Of a stretch of DNA of 64,000 nt, positions 23,901 to 34,975 are shown piece after piece (positions within the stretch are counted from its first letter, which is position 1; each line of letters opens with the position of its first letter). A program made the position numbers and the translations under genes. The notes under the pieces are model-generated. The model was given only the letters and a program-made list of their open reading frames with translations. It searched no databases and was not told the DNA's origin. The DNA is taken from positions 20,558,835 to 20,622,834 of the forward strand of contig OY992832.1 in NCBI GenBank assembly GCA_963921425.1, given 5' to 3'. The DNA comes from Dryas octopetala. Lineage: Eukaryota; Streptophyta; Magnoliopsida; Rosales; Rosaceae.

Positions 23901-24209
23901 TAAAACAATTTATAAAAACTTTTTTTTTTCAAAACAAACAATTTTATAAATTGAAAATTAGGATTAAATACCAAATTCTAATAATTTTTTGGTATAACAT
24001 GAACACCATATAATATTTCAATTGAACTACTAAATTTAAATCTAGTTTTTTAGATTAGGTCACAAACATGTTGGCCCTTTTGATTTGAGCTTTTTTCATT
24101 TGACATTTTTGTCCTTTGCCCCACATATGATGGATGTTAGTTAAAATTTATAAGGTTTTGACAAAATTGCCCTTGGCTTTTATATTATCTTGAAAATTTG
24201 CTATGTAGT
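20906..24209. other. Region between direct repeats; possible minus-strand transcription unit
   Basis: No confident gene. On the minus strand, 23870 down to 23290 looks like a promoter and first exon: a TATAAAG motif near 23716-23722 precedes GC-richer, purine/pyrimidine-balanced sequence unlike the flanks. A stretch at 23095-23150 might be a second exon. The translated frames match no family I know. The block could be the 5' part of a non-autonomous transposon transcript, given the CACTA ends to its right. The remaining sequence is AT-rich and featureless. Confidence 0.35.
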
Positions 24210-24529
24210 CTCAATTTCACATTTAGTTATGACTGTACGACACTCACATTTAGTTGTGACTGAACGACAGTCACATCTAAGTTGTGAGACAGTCACAATT
24301 AAGTTGTGACTTAATTGAATTTTTTTTTTGAGAAATTATACTATAATATAGTATAAATATAGGTCAAAACAATATTTTTACTCAAAATACATAGTATAGT
24401 GGTGTGAGTTGTCTCTTTCAATTTACCAAGACAGGTCACAGTTAAGTTGTGACTGGATTGATTTTTTTTTTTTTAAATACAATATAGTATAAATTAATGT
24501 AATATTATTTTTATTTTTTTATTGTAGTG
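24210..24529. mobile_element. Right end of a CACTA element
   Basis: Ends with TTGTAGTG (24522-24529), the mirror of the CACTACAA terminus of CACTA transposons. It is preceded by subterminal repeats of the palindrome GTCACAATTAAGTTGTGAC and variants at 24222-24310 and 24430-24455. No left end is found in the window, so it is truncated or rearranged. Confidence 0.55.
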
Positions 24530-24779
24530 GCATATGATGTAATATTTGTAAATTCTAATACCTTTTACTTTGTTATTTTGTTTGACTTTTCAACTAGTAC
24601 CTAATCTAAAATGCTATTTAATTTTGGTACCTAAACTAAAAAGTTATTGAAATTTAGTAGTTAAAATCAATGGACCTTTTTATAAATTCATAAAAAAATA
24701 ATTTTAATGAAATATTTTATAAATTCATCCCTAAACCCAAAATGTCAATTGTCACTTTCTCAACTTTAGTTTCAAAGAA

Positions 24780-25057
24780 AAGAGGCCTTGTGCACAGCCA
24801 CCATTACAAATTTAGTTTGAGTTAGGGGTGGGAAAAGAAAAATTATCCCACTAATCTCCCAATTTGGTTACTATGTTTATGGAGCTACCAAAAAATCAAC
24901 TATTTTACAAATTAGTGGGTCTTAAGGCAACTATTATCTCCACCATAAACATAATAATCACTAACAATAAGTATTAGTGACCACCTCATTTGTCAATAGA
25001 CACCCTCTCATCTATGGGTGCAAAAAATAGTGGCCTTTGGCCATATTTGTTGTAGTG
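24780..25057. mobile_element. Second CACTA right end
   Basis: Ends GGCCATATTTGTTGTAGTG; reversed this reads CACTACAACAAATATGGCC, a typical CACTA terminus. The inner sequence AAAATAGTGGCCTTTGG continues the terminus. The right copy of the ~760-bp direct repeat begins 2 bp after it, so the duplication breakpoint coincides with the transposon end. No matching left end was found. Confidence 0.6.
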
Positions 25058-25059
25058 GT

Positions 25060-25814
25060 ATTTTTGGATATTATTTATTAATTGTTCAACTTTTAATTAA
25101 TATACATAGTTGATACGTGAAGATTCCCAAACCCAAAAAGAAATTTAAAGCTATTTGCTAGACTTATCAGTTATCAATCTCTGGTGCTTGCAATTGAGGT
25201 ATTGCAATGTGCCAATGCAAAAGGCTAGCAATGTCTCATTTTGGAAAATATATATGACACATTTTTCTATACCTATTATTTATTTATTTTTCCATACCAT
25301 GCACATTCACAGATGCACTTACCGGTTATATTAATTTTTAGGTCCAATTAATACAGATGAGTCGACACTATGAATGCACTACTGCAAACAATTAGTAAAG
25401 ATCAAACGATAAAACAATTAGTAGGCAACGTGTTCATCTAGTTAGCTAGCTAATAAGTCGATCAAATAAAAGTCACATTTTTTTTTTTTTTTACCATAAT
25501 CATTAATCATAAAGAGTGCGTACATACATCAATACTACAGCGTGCAATGAACCTGGAAAACAACAAATTTCTACTATAGAAACACACTATTTTTTATTTT
25601 TAGATCTTAACGTACGTACAGGTTGAGTACATTTTTTTATTCTTAAGATATTATTTTTTCAACGTTAGAATAAATGAACATAAAAATAAAAACACAACTT
25701 AATTTATAACAAAGAATGTCAACAAAAGGTTATATATTACACACGCACATAGGTAAATTACCTATGTGATTCATATAACTTTAATTCAATTAGCAGAAGC
25801 AAATTCAAAACATG
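25060..25814 (+). repeat. ~760-bp direct repeat, right copy
   Basis: Near-identical to 20137-20905 (see that entry). Its downstream flank CATGATTAACAACAAATT differs from that of the left copy. Confidence 0.85.
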
Positions 25815-27108
25815 CATGATTAACAACAAATTATAGTATAAATCCTGTGGGGAAAGAAGTTGATATGCATATAGATTCATAGAGTCCACCAACTACTTAA
25901 ATGTGGCTTTCATAGTTCAACTATAAATTAAGAAATTAATATGTTAAGAGATATCGCATGATACTTTGTCCAAGGAAGTGATTTAATAATGCAAATCATG
26001 GGGCGGTAGCCCACCTTATCCATGGCAATGCATCTGATTGCTTCAACGTGTAGCCTAGCTTTCTAAAAAGTTACAAGTACACTGCACCTGCTCATAAATA
26101 TATGCAACTCCTCTAGTTTATGTATATATAATACCAGTTCCCAATTAATATATCTATGCACGCGCGCATTATAACTGTTCAGTTTTTCTTACAAGAAAAT
26201 AAAACACTGTATATCAAACTATCACATTTTTTTACGTTAGTTCTATTATCCCTTACAAGTAGAGTTATAAATGTTACAACATACATATTAGTTTTCTCAC
26301 AAAAATTTTAAGATGCAGGTTAAGAAATGAATCAATAGTATATATTAAATTAATACATTTTCTCACGTACATATAGTTCTATTATGATCCCTTACAACAA
26401 GAGTTATGTTAAAACATAACTTAATCACAAAACCAAAACACCCCAAATGATGAGGCTAGGGAATCCTCTTAAGTTTTTTTTGTTTGTGTTTTTTTAACAC
26501 GCAAATAGCAAGATCACACACAGCAGACTCATCACTCATAAATAGGCCATGACAGAAGCACTTAACTCTATCATACAGGCATACAGCTTATATATATAGA
26601 TCGAGGCAAAAGGAATGAAATACTACTTAAATAAGGCATGAACGTCACAGAAGATAATTAACTAAGCACAACAAAGTAGTGATATATATATATGGATGGA
26701 AGACTACTACGTACGTACATACATTCATTCATATGGTCCATGCTCCTCAATAGAGTACCTTGCTAGAGCTTAAATATATATTTAAGCTAGCTAAAATGAG
26801 GGATGAAAACCCTCCATGAGAAGCACCTAACTATATATATATCTAACTTAATTACAGTATGATAAATAGGTCACGCCCACAGCCCACTGATAAAAAACCA
26901 TGACATAAACACATAGCCGTTTCATCCATTAGATTATGTGCATCAATTTTGTGACTTTATGTTCATGGTTAAACCATATGTGGGTTAGTACAAGTTAGCA
27001 TTTTTCTACCGCTACATGCTAACGTGCCCCCGCAAGGCAAATTTGGGACCATCTTGGGAGTATATATATAAATATATTGATGCATGAACCATAATGTTGC
27101 TTTGATGA
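25815..27108. other. CYP94C1 3' flank
   Basis: AT-rich sequence downstream of the minus-strand P450. It probably includes its 3' UTR next to 27108. A partial internal repeat of TTCTATTATNNCCTTACAA is seen at 26240 and 26370. No other gene is visible. Confidence 0.5.
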
Positions 27109-28632
27109 TCATCCTTCTCTTTCTTGAATTCGAACCGGCAGGCCGCCCCTCACGGTGGCGGTGAGGCCGGGGACGAATCGCGGTGTCTGGTCAGGTTGCA
27201 AGACCGGCATATCAAACCTCCGAACGAGGGCAACCACAACACTTTTCATCTCTAGGAGCGCCAATTCCTTGCCCAAACAAACCCTCTCCCCGGCCTGAAA
27301 AACCGGGTACTTATACGGGCTCTCGGGAGAGAAAAGCCCCTTCTTCAACCACCTCTCGGGCTTGAAATCCAGGCAATCCGGCCCCCAAATCTTCTCCATC
27401 CGGCCCATTGCATATGGGTGGTACGTAACCCTAGTGCCACGTGGCACAAAGGTACCATCCGGAAGCACATCATCCTCTTGACAAAACTTGGAGTCAAATT
27501 GAACTGGCGGGTAGAGTCTCATGGTCTCATACAGCACTGCATGCAAGTAATGCATTTCCCGCATTTGTTCAAAACTCGCAATCCCCGACCCGGCCCGACC
27601 CATGACCCGATCCGATTCGTCCCGGATGGCCCGTTTGACTTCTGGGTGCTGCGAGAGCAAATAAAAGAAGCTGGTCAACCCGGCAGAGATAGTGTCGCGG
27701 CCAGCAAGGAGAAAGCTCACGACTATGTCTCTCAAATAGTTGTCGTCGTCAATATTGGACATGAACCGAGAGAGAAGGTCTTTTTTTTCCGAAAATGTCC
27801 CCATTTTGCGACGCCGTTCGATAATTTCCTTGGCCAAGTCATCCACCATTTTAACGGCCTCCTTCAGCTGCCTCTCCGAGCCGACGTTCATCAGCCGCTT
27901 GATCTTCCACACCAGCGGTGACGACGTCATCGCCCGTTCCGCCGAGAGCTTCGACGCGATGTCGAACGCCATGGCGAAGTCCGACACCGGCAGCGACAGG
28001 TGGAGGCAACCCGGGTCCAACCCGAAAGAGAATTTACAAATGGTGTCGAAGGAAAAGCGCCGAAACACATCCTGTAAATCCAAAACGACGCCATTTTGGG
28101 CTTTGGCCGCGGTCAACAGCGGAATGAGCCTGGACTCAATCTCCGCGTTGACTATCTCGAGCGCGTAGGAGCGGACGGAGACGCTGCCGAGCTCAAGGCT
28201 GGCCATTTTCCTCTGGAAGAGCCACGTGTCCCCGTCGACGTTGAAAATGCCGCGGCCAAGGAGGTCGCCGAGGATGGCGGTGAAGGGCTTGCCCTTTGGG
28301 TAGTTGGGGAAGTTGGTTTTGAGCACGTGCTCGACGTTGTCGGGGTTGGCGGTGATGATGTTGCCGAGCACGTGCACGTGGATGGTCCCCGTGGGAGACT
28401 TGCGGAGGAGGTGGGTGTAGTAGTCACAGAGGTTGTCGAAGTCCCTGGCCCAGCTGGAGGTCAGGAAGCTCCGGCACACGTGGCAGTTGCACCAGAGGCG
28501 GAGGCGGAGGATGAAGATTAAGAGCGAGAACACGGAGAAGAGAGCCGTGAATGAAAACAAGAGAAAGCAGAAAGTGGCGCACATGGAGTCCAAGTTACTA
28601 CTGCTCACAACAGAGTACTCTTCAAGAACCAT
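27109..28632 (-). CDS. CYP94C1: Cytochrome P450 CYP94C1-like, jasmonoyl-isoleucine oxidase
   Basis: Intronless 507-residue P450, the usual length and structure for clan 86 CYP94 enzymes. A hydrophobic N-terminal anchor (about residues 20-45) places it in the ER membrane. The segment with CNCHVCRSFL, then SPTGTIHVHVLGN, NYPKGKPF and LGRGIFNVDGD, is characteristic of the CYP94C subfamily. Catalytic landmarks are complete: I-helix AGRDT at 310-314, ExxR (E369, R372), and the haem loop FQAGERVCLG with ligand C452. In Arabidopsis CYP94C1 oxidises 12-hydroxy-JA-Ile to 12-carboxy-JA-Ile and so shuts off jasmonate signalling; the same reaction is inferred here. The start codon is the first in frame, about 95 bp below a TATA box. 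The assignment to C1 is from remembered sequence similarity. Confidence 0.93.
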   Translation of the reverse strand: MVLEEYSVVSSSNLDSMCATFCFLLFSFTALFSVFSLLIFILRLRLWCNCHVCRSFLTSSWARDFDNLCDYYTHLLRKSPTGTIHVHVLGNIITANPDNVEHVLKTNFPNYPKGKPFTAILGDLLGRGIFNVDGDTWLFQRKMASLELGSVSVRSYALEIVNAEIESRLIPLLTAAKAQNGVVLDLQDVFRRFSFDTICKFSFGLDPGCLHLSLPVSDFAMAFDIASKLSAERAMTSSPLVWKIKRLMNVGSERQLKEAVKMVDDLAKEIIERRRKMGTFSEKKDLLSRFMSNIDDDNYLRDIVVSFLLAGRDTISAGLTSFFYLLSQHPEVKRAIRDESDRVMGRAGSGIASFEQMREMHYLHAVLYETMRLYPPVQFDSKFCQEDDVLPDGTFVPRGTRVTYHPYAMGRMEKIWGPDCLDFKPERWLKKGLFSPESPYKYPVFQAGERVCLGKELALLEMKSVVVALVRRFDMPVLQPDQTPRFVPGLTATVRGGLPVRIQEREG

Positions 28633-28654
28633 TTTGGAAAACAGAGAGTTAGAG

Positions 28655-28684
28655 AGAGAAATGAGAGAGAGAGAGAGAGAGGAA
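28655..28684. repeat. (GA)n microsatellite in CYP94C1 5' UTR
   Basis: About 14 GA units with small interruptions, read as (CT)n on the coding strand between TATA box and start codon. CT-rich leaders are common in plant genes. Confidence 0.8.
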
Positions 28685-28726
28685 GGTGCAAGGAAGTTAT
28701 GAAGTGGAAACTAAGAAAGAGAGGGG

Positions 28727-28734
28727 TTTATATA
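28727..28734 (-). promoter_or_regulatory. TATA box of CYP94C1
   Basis: TATATAAA on the minus strand, 95 bp upstream of the ATG and just ahead of a CT-rich leader. This is a textbook position for a plant core promoter. Confidence 0.75.
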
Positions 28735-28868
28735 TTTGGAAAAATTGACTGGGTTTTAGAGTTTTGACACGTTGGACAGAGAGAAAAACGGCATGACAAA
28801 CGCGTGCGCAAAATAACAATGGGGGCGTTTGCCGCTTGGACGTCATGCCCGTGGTCACTCTTTTAACG

Positions 28869-28874
28869 CACGTG
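28869..28874 (-). promoter_or_regulatory. G-box (CACGTG) upstream of CYP94C1
   Basis: A perfect CACGTG about 135 bp upstream of the TATA box. A GACGTC palindrome lies nearby at about 28839. G-boxes are bound by MYC2-type bHLH factors of the jasmonate pathway, and CYP94 genes are known jasmonate-induced targets. The link here is inference from motif and gene identity. Confidence 0.5.
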
Positions 28875-28899
28875 GTGGTTAACTTTTTGCCTTTTTTAG

Positions 28900-29882
28900 T
28901 TTGTTTTTTTTCTTCTCCTCTTTCTATGCGTTACAGTGTAACAGCTGCTGCCTGCTGCTCTCTCTCTCTCGGCTTTTGCGTGTGATGTCGGCTTGGGTTT
29001 CTTTTTGTCTTTTGGTCCAATGTCTGATGTCGACTTTATCAGCAACTTTGGCACGAGGTTGCTACTTAAAATATGTTGGCTCAATGAGGAAATTTTTTTT
29101 TTCTATCTTCTCTTTTTTCTTGTTTATTTAGTAGTATAATCTTATAATCAGAAATCCTTATTTTCAAGATCATTCTTTAATGATTATTTCAACAAAAATG
29201 AGTTTATAATTGTGATTGTCTGACAATGTCTGAATTTATGTAATATGTTAAATGAGTTTATAATTGTGACTGTCTTATAGTGTTTAAATTTATATAGTGT
29301 GTGGTTTGTGAAACAAAACAAAAAAAAGTGAATGTATTTTAATATGTGTCATGCACTCAGGAGAGGCAAAAGAGGCTCATAAAAAAATAACAATATATGC
29401 TAAAATCCTAAATAGTGCTTGTCCTTTCAATATGTGTCATGCAGCCATGATAGATAAAAGAAACACAATAAACAAAAAAATATTGCAACATACAATGAGA
29501 TTCACATTAAAAGAAAAAAAATGTTGCAATGTATGAAGATAAAAGATGGACAAACATGCACAATAACTAATAATGATTTTTTTTTTTTTGGTTTTTTTTA
29601 TTACATTTTGACATGTGTCAACATAGAAGTGGGTTTTGACTTATTCAGAATTCTGATAAATTCCACATTGACATCAACAACATAGGAAATAGTGGCAGTG
29701 GCTGTAAGTAATATCTGCCTTTTCTTATGTCCAATTTTGTAATCTTTATAATTTTTTTCATTCCATTTTGGTTAATGGTTACTGTTATGATATTTTGAAA
29801 TAGTTTATTGACTAATGTGTAATTTTGAAATTTTTTATTGATTTATTTGTAATTGGCCCATCTATTGTAATTTTGTTTTTCC
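28900..29882. other. Spacer upstream of CYP94C1
   Basis: Pyrimidine-rich at 28890-28970, then AT-rich. A short internal repeat of GAGTTTATAATTGTGA occurs at 29201 and 29253. No gene is supported. Confidence 0.5.
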
Positions 29883-29890
29883 ATTTTGGT

Positions 29891-30298
29891 TAGGGCTGGG
29901 GTCGGTTCGGTTATTGAACCGCCAGCTCAGTGTCGACCGACTCCCTATCGGAATGGCCAAATCATAACCGCCACCAACGCCAACAATGTTGGTAAACCGA
30001 TGGGCGATTTCGATTGTTGTATGTCAGTTTTGGTGGTGGTTGTGGGATGGTGGTGGTGGTGGATGATGGTGGTTCATGTTCGTTGTGGGATGCTCAAGAG
30101 GAGAAGAGAAGAAGAAAAAAAGAAGAAAGTCGTCGGTTCGATGTCGGTGGCCAACAGTTTGTGTTTTCCAAGCTGCCACCGCCATCGTTGGTTCGGTAGG
30201 CGCACCGCTACCGACTCTTCGAACCCTCGTTGGACGGTTTTATTTCAGATTGGTTGTGTCGGTTATTCGGTTTTTTCAGAAGAACCGACCCAGCCCTA
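29891..30298. mobile_element. Non-autonomous hAT element, 408 bp, 8-bp TSD
   Basis: Terminal inverted repeats are TAGGGCTGGGGTCGGTTCGG and, inverted, TAGGGCTGGGTCGGTTCTT. Exact 8-bp duplications ATTTTGGT lie at 29883-29890 and 30299-30306, diagnostic of hAT transposition. The interior is rich in subterminal GGTTCGGT/ACCGA motifs, likely transposase-binding sites, and in TGG repeats. No transposase is present. Open frames inside it are low-complexity and not genes. Confidence 0.92.
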
Positions 30299-30306
30299 AT
30301 TTTGGT

Positions 30307-32336
30307 CGATGGTGACTAAATAGAATTACAAAAAAAAAAATTAAGTAACATGTAAATATGAAAATATTTAGCGATTCATTTATAAATAGCCCTTCAATTT
30401 ATTAACTTATAATAATTTATATTTAAAAAGGCTTATTGACACCCATATGGAGAGGATATAAGAAGAAAACTTGCGAAATTGTGCATCTTTACTTTTTAGG
30501 TGGGTGAGCAAACCATTTAACAATAAGGCTAGAATAAAAAGAAAACGGAAAAACTTGTTGGTAAAATAATTTGTCATAACACATATGAGCATGGCACTTG
30601 TTAATAATAAATGTAACTTTAGAAAAGACCCAATTTTGAATTAAAAAAATGTAAGACATCGATCTTAATTAAAATGATTCACAGGAGCTCACTAACAGCT
30701 TTTACAAGGTAGAATTGAGAGGGGACATTGACGTACGTATGTACTCGATTTTGAAGAAGATCCATGGGCTGCTCAACCCCTTTTCTCACATTGGTGGGGC
30801 GTCGTACGTGAAAGGAACAAATTGTGTTGCTTTGCCAATGAAACAGATGTTGTGAGTGAAGAATTAAGTTGAAAGACCCCAAAATTTCTTGTTTGTTCTC
30901 GCTTAAGATAATCTTCCTTGTCCTTCATAAGTTTTAATTAGGTAAGATGAATAGATCTGGTTTTGTGGTTTCTTTCAAATTAAGTCTCTATCTAAATCTA
31001 GGCAAAAGATTGCCCTTTTTGTGTTTCATTTGCTTTGAGGTTTCCTTTTAAAAAAAAAAAAAAAAAAATTTTATCAATGCTTTGAGCTAGGTTTCCTGTT
31101 TGTTCTTTTTTCCTAGACTCTTGTTTTTGGACTCTTTTATTGGAAGTCCTTTGCCGCGAAGAAAAAAAATTATTTAATGAGCATAATTTGGTAAGTCTAG
31201 CGTATGTAGTTATGTACTCTTAAATTTAATAATGTATAAAAGTTTTTATTTTTTATTTTTTGTGAAACTATGTCCTACATCTTAATTTTGATGTACAGTG
31301 GACAACATCAAAATTTTCCATTTACTCTTCGTTTTATACATATATAAAAATATTATATAAAATTTATAGTTAAGTACAAAAAAATCCACTTTTAGAGCCC
31401 TTTGTACAAAAAAACTCATCTAAAAAGTTGAATGACAAATAAATCCACTTGTACAAATAAGTCCATGTTATGTTTTTTTTCATAGTTTAAAAAAAACTAA
31501 GCAAATTGTTACAGTAACAAATTGCCAAACAGTAGCAATTAATAGTTTATTTTTGTAATTTAAATAGTTACTGTTCCACAGTAATAATTTTTAAAGGTAT
31601 TGTAGCGCACTACAGTAATGCCGCTACAGTAGTACCTGATTTTTAAAAAGTGGGCCGGCTGAGAATTGGACTTTCGCATTTGAGTTTTTTAAAAAGTGGG
31701 TCGGTTGGGAATTGGGCTTCCGCATTTGAATTTTTTAAAAATTACTTTTGTCAAAATGGACTTATTAAAAAAGAAACCCTAAAATTTACTTAATTTTATT
31801 ATAAAACACTAAAACTTTAAAATAACCTCATAATTAAAAGGGGGTGCTAGCAGAAGACTTTTAAAACCCAAAAAGAACAACGCCTTAGAACCTACAAAAG
31901 GGCCATTGAATTCATAACAAGATACTCGTAGGCCATGTTTGCAATGCCCTAGAGGTCTTAACAAGGTATCCATCAGTTCTAGAATAATCTCCAATGCCTT
32001 AAGTGACACGAAAGTTAATCTATTGACTTTTTTTGGTCAATAAAAAGAAAATAACTAATGACTTAGGAACAAGAAATTAAGAAGATCTGACGCGATGCGT
32101 CCCCTTCTCTAAATGAGCCTAAATTTAGGAGATAATGACTTTTCGCAATTCTCATGTCCTGTGATTTCTTGTTTATAGAAGACTTTTATATCTAGTAAGG
32201 ATAATGCTCTTTAGACTTTAGCTCAACATTAATGTCATCAACGTGTTTTTACCAACTTCGGTGGACAAAGTTTTTTCATTTATTTTTTCTCATTCTTAAC
32301 ACTATTCCCTATAAGGTGTAGATCGAATGACTAAAT
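30307..32336. other. Spacer
   Basis: AT-rich with long A and T runs. A direct repeat occurs at 31648-31735, where AAAAAGTGGG(C/T)CGG(C/T)TG and a GCATTTGA-containing stretch appear twice. Nothing is recognisable as a gene. Confidence 0.5.
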
Positions 32337-32729
32337 ATTAATTAGGGTTAATTTCAGTTTAGTACATCAAGTTTGCTTCAAATTTTAATTTAGTACCACA
32401 TGTTTAAAATTTTGCATTGTTATACCTTATCTTTCCAATTTGTTGCAATATCATACCTCCGTCAGTATGACTGTTAAGAGATCTGTTAAATGCTGATGTT
32501 GCACTTACATGACACTCGCACAATTCTGACTGGATGCCACGTGGTCTGACAACATGACACGTCATGCCAGGTGGCATAAAAAATAATTTAAAATATATAA
32601 TTTTAAAAATAACTGTGGCATGATGTGCCATGTTTCTAGATTTTTAATTATTTTTATGCCACGTGGCATGACGTGGCCTGTTATCAAATCACGTGGCATC
32701 TAGTCATCATTCACTACAAGAAAAAGGTA

Positions 32730-33190
32730 TTTGGGCGACGAAACTTTGGGAGACGAACTCAAATTTGTCACCCAAAGAGGTTTTGGGCGACGAATTCAAA
32801 TATTTGTCGCCTAAACCAATAAAGGTTTGGGCGAGGAATAATTTCATCGCCCAAACTGACTTTGGGCGACGAATATGATGTTCATCGCCTAAAGAACTTT
32901 TGGGCGACGAATACGGTGTTCGTCGCCTAAAATTATGCGCCAAAATATTCTAGGCTCACATTTTGGGAGACGAATCTACATATTCGTCGCCCAAAGTGAC
33001 TTTGGGCGACGAACAACATATTCGTCGCCCAAAGTCCGTTTTGGCGACGAAATTATTCCTCGCCTAAAGAGACTTTGGGCGACGAATATATAGATTCCTC
33101 GCCTAAAGTCACTTTGGGCGACGAATTCATGAATTCCTCGCCCAAAGTCACTTTGGGAGACGAATCTATAGATTCCTCGCCCAAAGTCCA
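32730..33190. repeat. CACTA subterminal palindromic array, left outer
   Basis: About ten units in which ACTTTGGGCGACGAAT is followed after a few bases by ATTCGTCGCCCAAAGT. Each unit is a ~40-bp palindrome. Variants include GGGAGACGAA and CCTCGCC. Subterminal repeats of this kind bind the TNPA-type protein in En/Spm elements. The motif is also part of the terminal inverted repeat itself. Confidence 0.9.
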
Positions 33191-33199
33191 GTTCATTTT

Positions 33200-33720
33200 T
33201 TATGTGCATTTATATTTAGGTATAAGAATACGATACGATCGTGTTTTCAACGATCTGAACCGTTCATATTTTAGCTTCCTACTCAAAGATCATCCCTACA
33301 AAAATTGAACTCAATCGAAGATGTAGAAGTTAGGTAACGGTGGTCGAATTGATGAACGATCGTGGGTTTTTTAATGATAATTCAATGGCTAGCTGAATTC
33401 CGATTTAGCTGATTTTTTGCAGAGATGATCTTTGAGTATGAACATAGAAAATGAACAACTCTGATTGTTGAAATCACGTTGTGGTCTTCACAATTATTGA
33501 AACGACAAGGTTTCAACGAAAGAGTTAATAAAATTATATTATTTAAGTGTTGAAACCGTTCATTTATATGTAGATGGGCATATCTTGATTGTGTTTTCAA
33601 CGATCCGAACCGTTCATTTTTTAGTTCCCTACTCAAAGATTATCCGTGCAAAAATTTAGCTTAATCGGAGATGTAAAAGTTAGGTAACGGTGAAATTATT
33701 TTATATTTGTATATATTTAA
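33200..33720. repeat. ~350-bp core-bearing unit of the CACTA element, copy 1
   Basis: Contains inverted copies of the GAACCGTTCAT core, first near 33256-33310 and mirrored near 33405-33470, then a third near 33605-33680. It also has the marker GTTGTGGTCTTCACAATTATTGAAAC. Repeated at 34100-34590 and 40424-40790 in the same orientation, and at 35260-36220 in the opposite orientation. Confidence 0.75.
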
Positions 33721-33861
33721 AATTATAAATATAATTTAGTAATTAAGTTAAAATTTAGAATCGTATTATATATTGTTAAGTATACAATCTTATTATATAT
33801 ATATTTAAATACTAAAATATAAATTATCAATTAGCAAAAAAAGGGTATTAATTAGGGCCAT

Positions 33862-34095
33862 ACTTTGGGCGACGAAGCTATATATTCATCGCCCAAAGTG
33901 ATTTTGGGAGACGAATCTATATATTCCTCGCCCAAAGTGACTTTGGGAGACGAATTTATATTCCTCGCCCAAAGTGACTTTGGGAGACGAATATATATTC
34001 CTCGCCCAAAGTCACTTTGGGAGACGAATTCATATATTCCTCGCCCAAAGTCACTTTGGGAGACGAATCTATAGATTCCTCGCCCAAAGTCCAGT
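33862..34095. repeat. CACTA subterminal palindromic array, left inner
   Basis: About six palindromic GGGCGACGAA/GGGAGACGAA units, like the outer array. The two arrays are separated by the ~350-bp core unit, so array plus unit was duplicated as a block. Confidence 0.88.
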
Positions 34096-34099
34096 TCCT

Positions 34100-34594
34100 T
34101 TTATATGTGCATTTATATTTAGGTATAAGAATACGATGTAATCGTATTTTCAACGATCTGAACCGTTCATTTTTTAGTTCCCTACTCAATGATCATCCTT
34201 ATAAAAATTTAGCTCAATTGAAGATGTAGAAGTTAGGTAACGGTGCTCAAATTAATGAACGATCGTCGGTTTAATAATGATAATTCAACAACTAGCTGTA
34301 TTCCGATTTGGCTGATTTTTTGCAGGGATGATCTTTGAGTATGAACATAGAAAATGAACGGCTCTGATCATTGAAATCACATTGTGGTCTTCACAATTAT
34401 TGAAACAACAAGGTTTCAACAAAAGAATTAATAGAATTATACTAATCAAGTGTTGAAACCGTTCATTTATATGTAGATGAGAATATCTTGATCGTGTTTA
34501 CAACGATCAGAACCGTTCATTTTTTAGTTCCCTACTCAAAGATTATCCCTGCAAAAATTTAGCTCAATTGAAGATGTAGAAATAAGGTAACAGT
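34100..34594. repeat. ~350-bp core-bearing unit, copy 2 (hAT target)
   Basis: Close copy of 33200-33690. The hAT element inserted at its end, in GTAACAGT, and the unit resumes at 40424. Confidence 0.75.
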
Positions 34595-34611
34595 TAGGGC
34601 TCACCAAATAG

Positions 34612-34866
34612 CCCAAGGCCCGAAGCCCACCCGAAGCCCGCCCAGCCCATTGGGCCCGAAGCCCGATGTGGCCCGACATTTGGGCCGGGCCGGCCCGGCC
34701 CGAAAATTTTTTGGGTTGGGCTTGGGCCATCCCCTTGAAGCCCACGGCCCGCCCAAAGCCCGGCCCGCTTAGGCCCGCTCAAAGCCCGCCCAAAGCCCGG
34801 TCCAAAGCCCGGCCCGAAGCCCAAAGCCCAAAGCCCAAAGCCCGAAGCCCAAAGCCCAAAGCCCGT
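34612..34866. repeat. hAT subterminal GCCCG repeats, left
   Basis: Dozens of AAGCCC, GCCCG and GGCCCGG motifs, probably transposase-binding clusters. The matching right cluster is at 40180-40408. Confidence 0.8.
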
Positions 34867-34894
34867 TTAATATCTTCAATAAAAAAAATATAGG

Positions 34895-34975
34895 ATTTTG
34901 GCTATGTTCTAAATCGAACTTGAGACCTCATAGAACAAATTTCAACTCTCAACCAACTGAGCTAACTAGTTTATT
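34895..34975 (-). other. tRNA-like sequence inside the hAT element
   Basis: On the minus strand TTAGCTCAGTTGGTTGAGAG matches a tRNA D-arm/A-box, and AAGTTCGATTT 40 bases later matches a T-arm/B-box. The acceptor stem does not pair well and there is no normal 3' end, so this is a tRNA-derived relic rather than a working tRNA gene. Confidence 0.5.

Noticed and set aside
20137-25814. LTR retrotransposon bounded by the ~760-bp direct repeats
   Set aside because: No TG...CA ends, no primer-binding site or polypurine tract, no coding remnants, and CACTA ends lie inside.
27183-28521. Plus-strand open frames up to 167 residues
   Set aside because: Antisense shadows of the GC-rich CYP94C1 coding sequence; the minus-strand frame has all P450 motifs.
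32730-33190. CRISPR-like repeat array
   Set aside because: Repeats are palindromic, irregularly spaced and within a plant CACTA transposon.
32707-34229. Several open frames on both strands coding GDE..SSPK / SLWATN-type repeats
   Set aside because: They are translations of the palindromic GGGCGACGAA arrays of the CACTA element and have no protein character beyond the repeat.
34895-34975. Functional tRNA gene
   Set aside because: A- and B-box-like motifs exist but the acceptor stem and anticodon arm do not form a proper cloverleaf by eye; kept only as tRNA-like.
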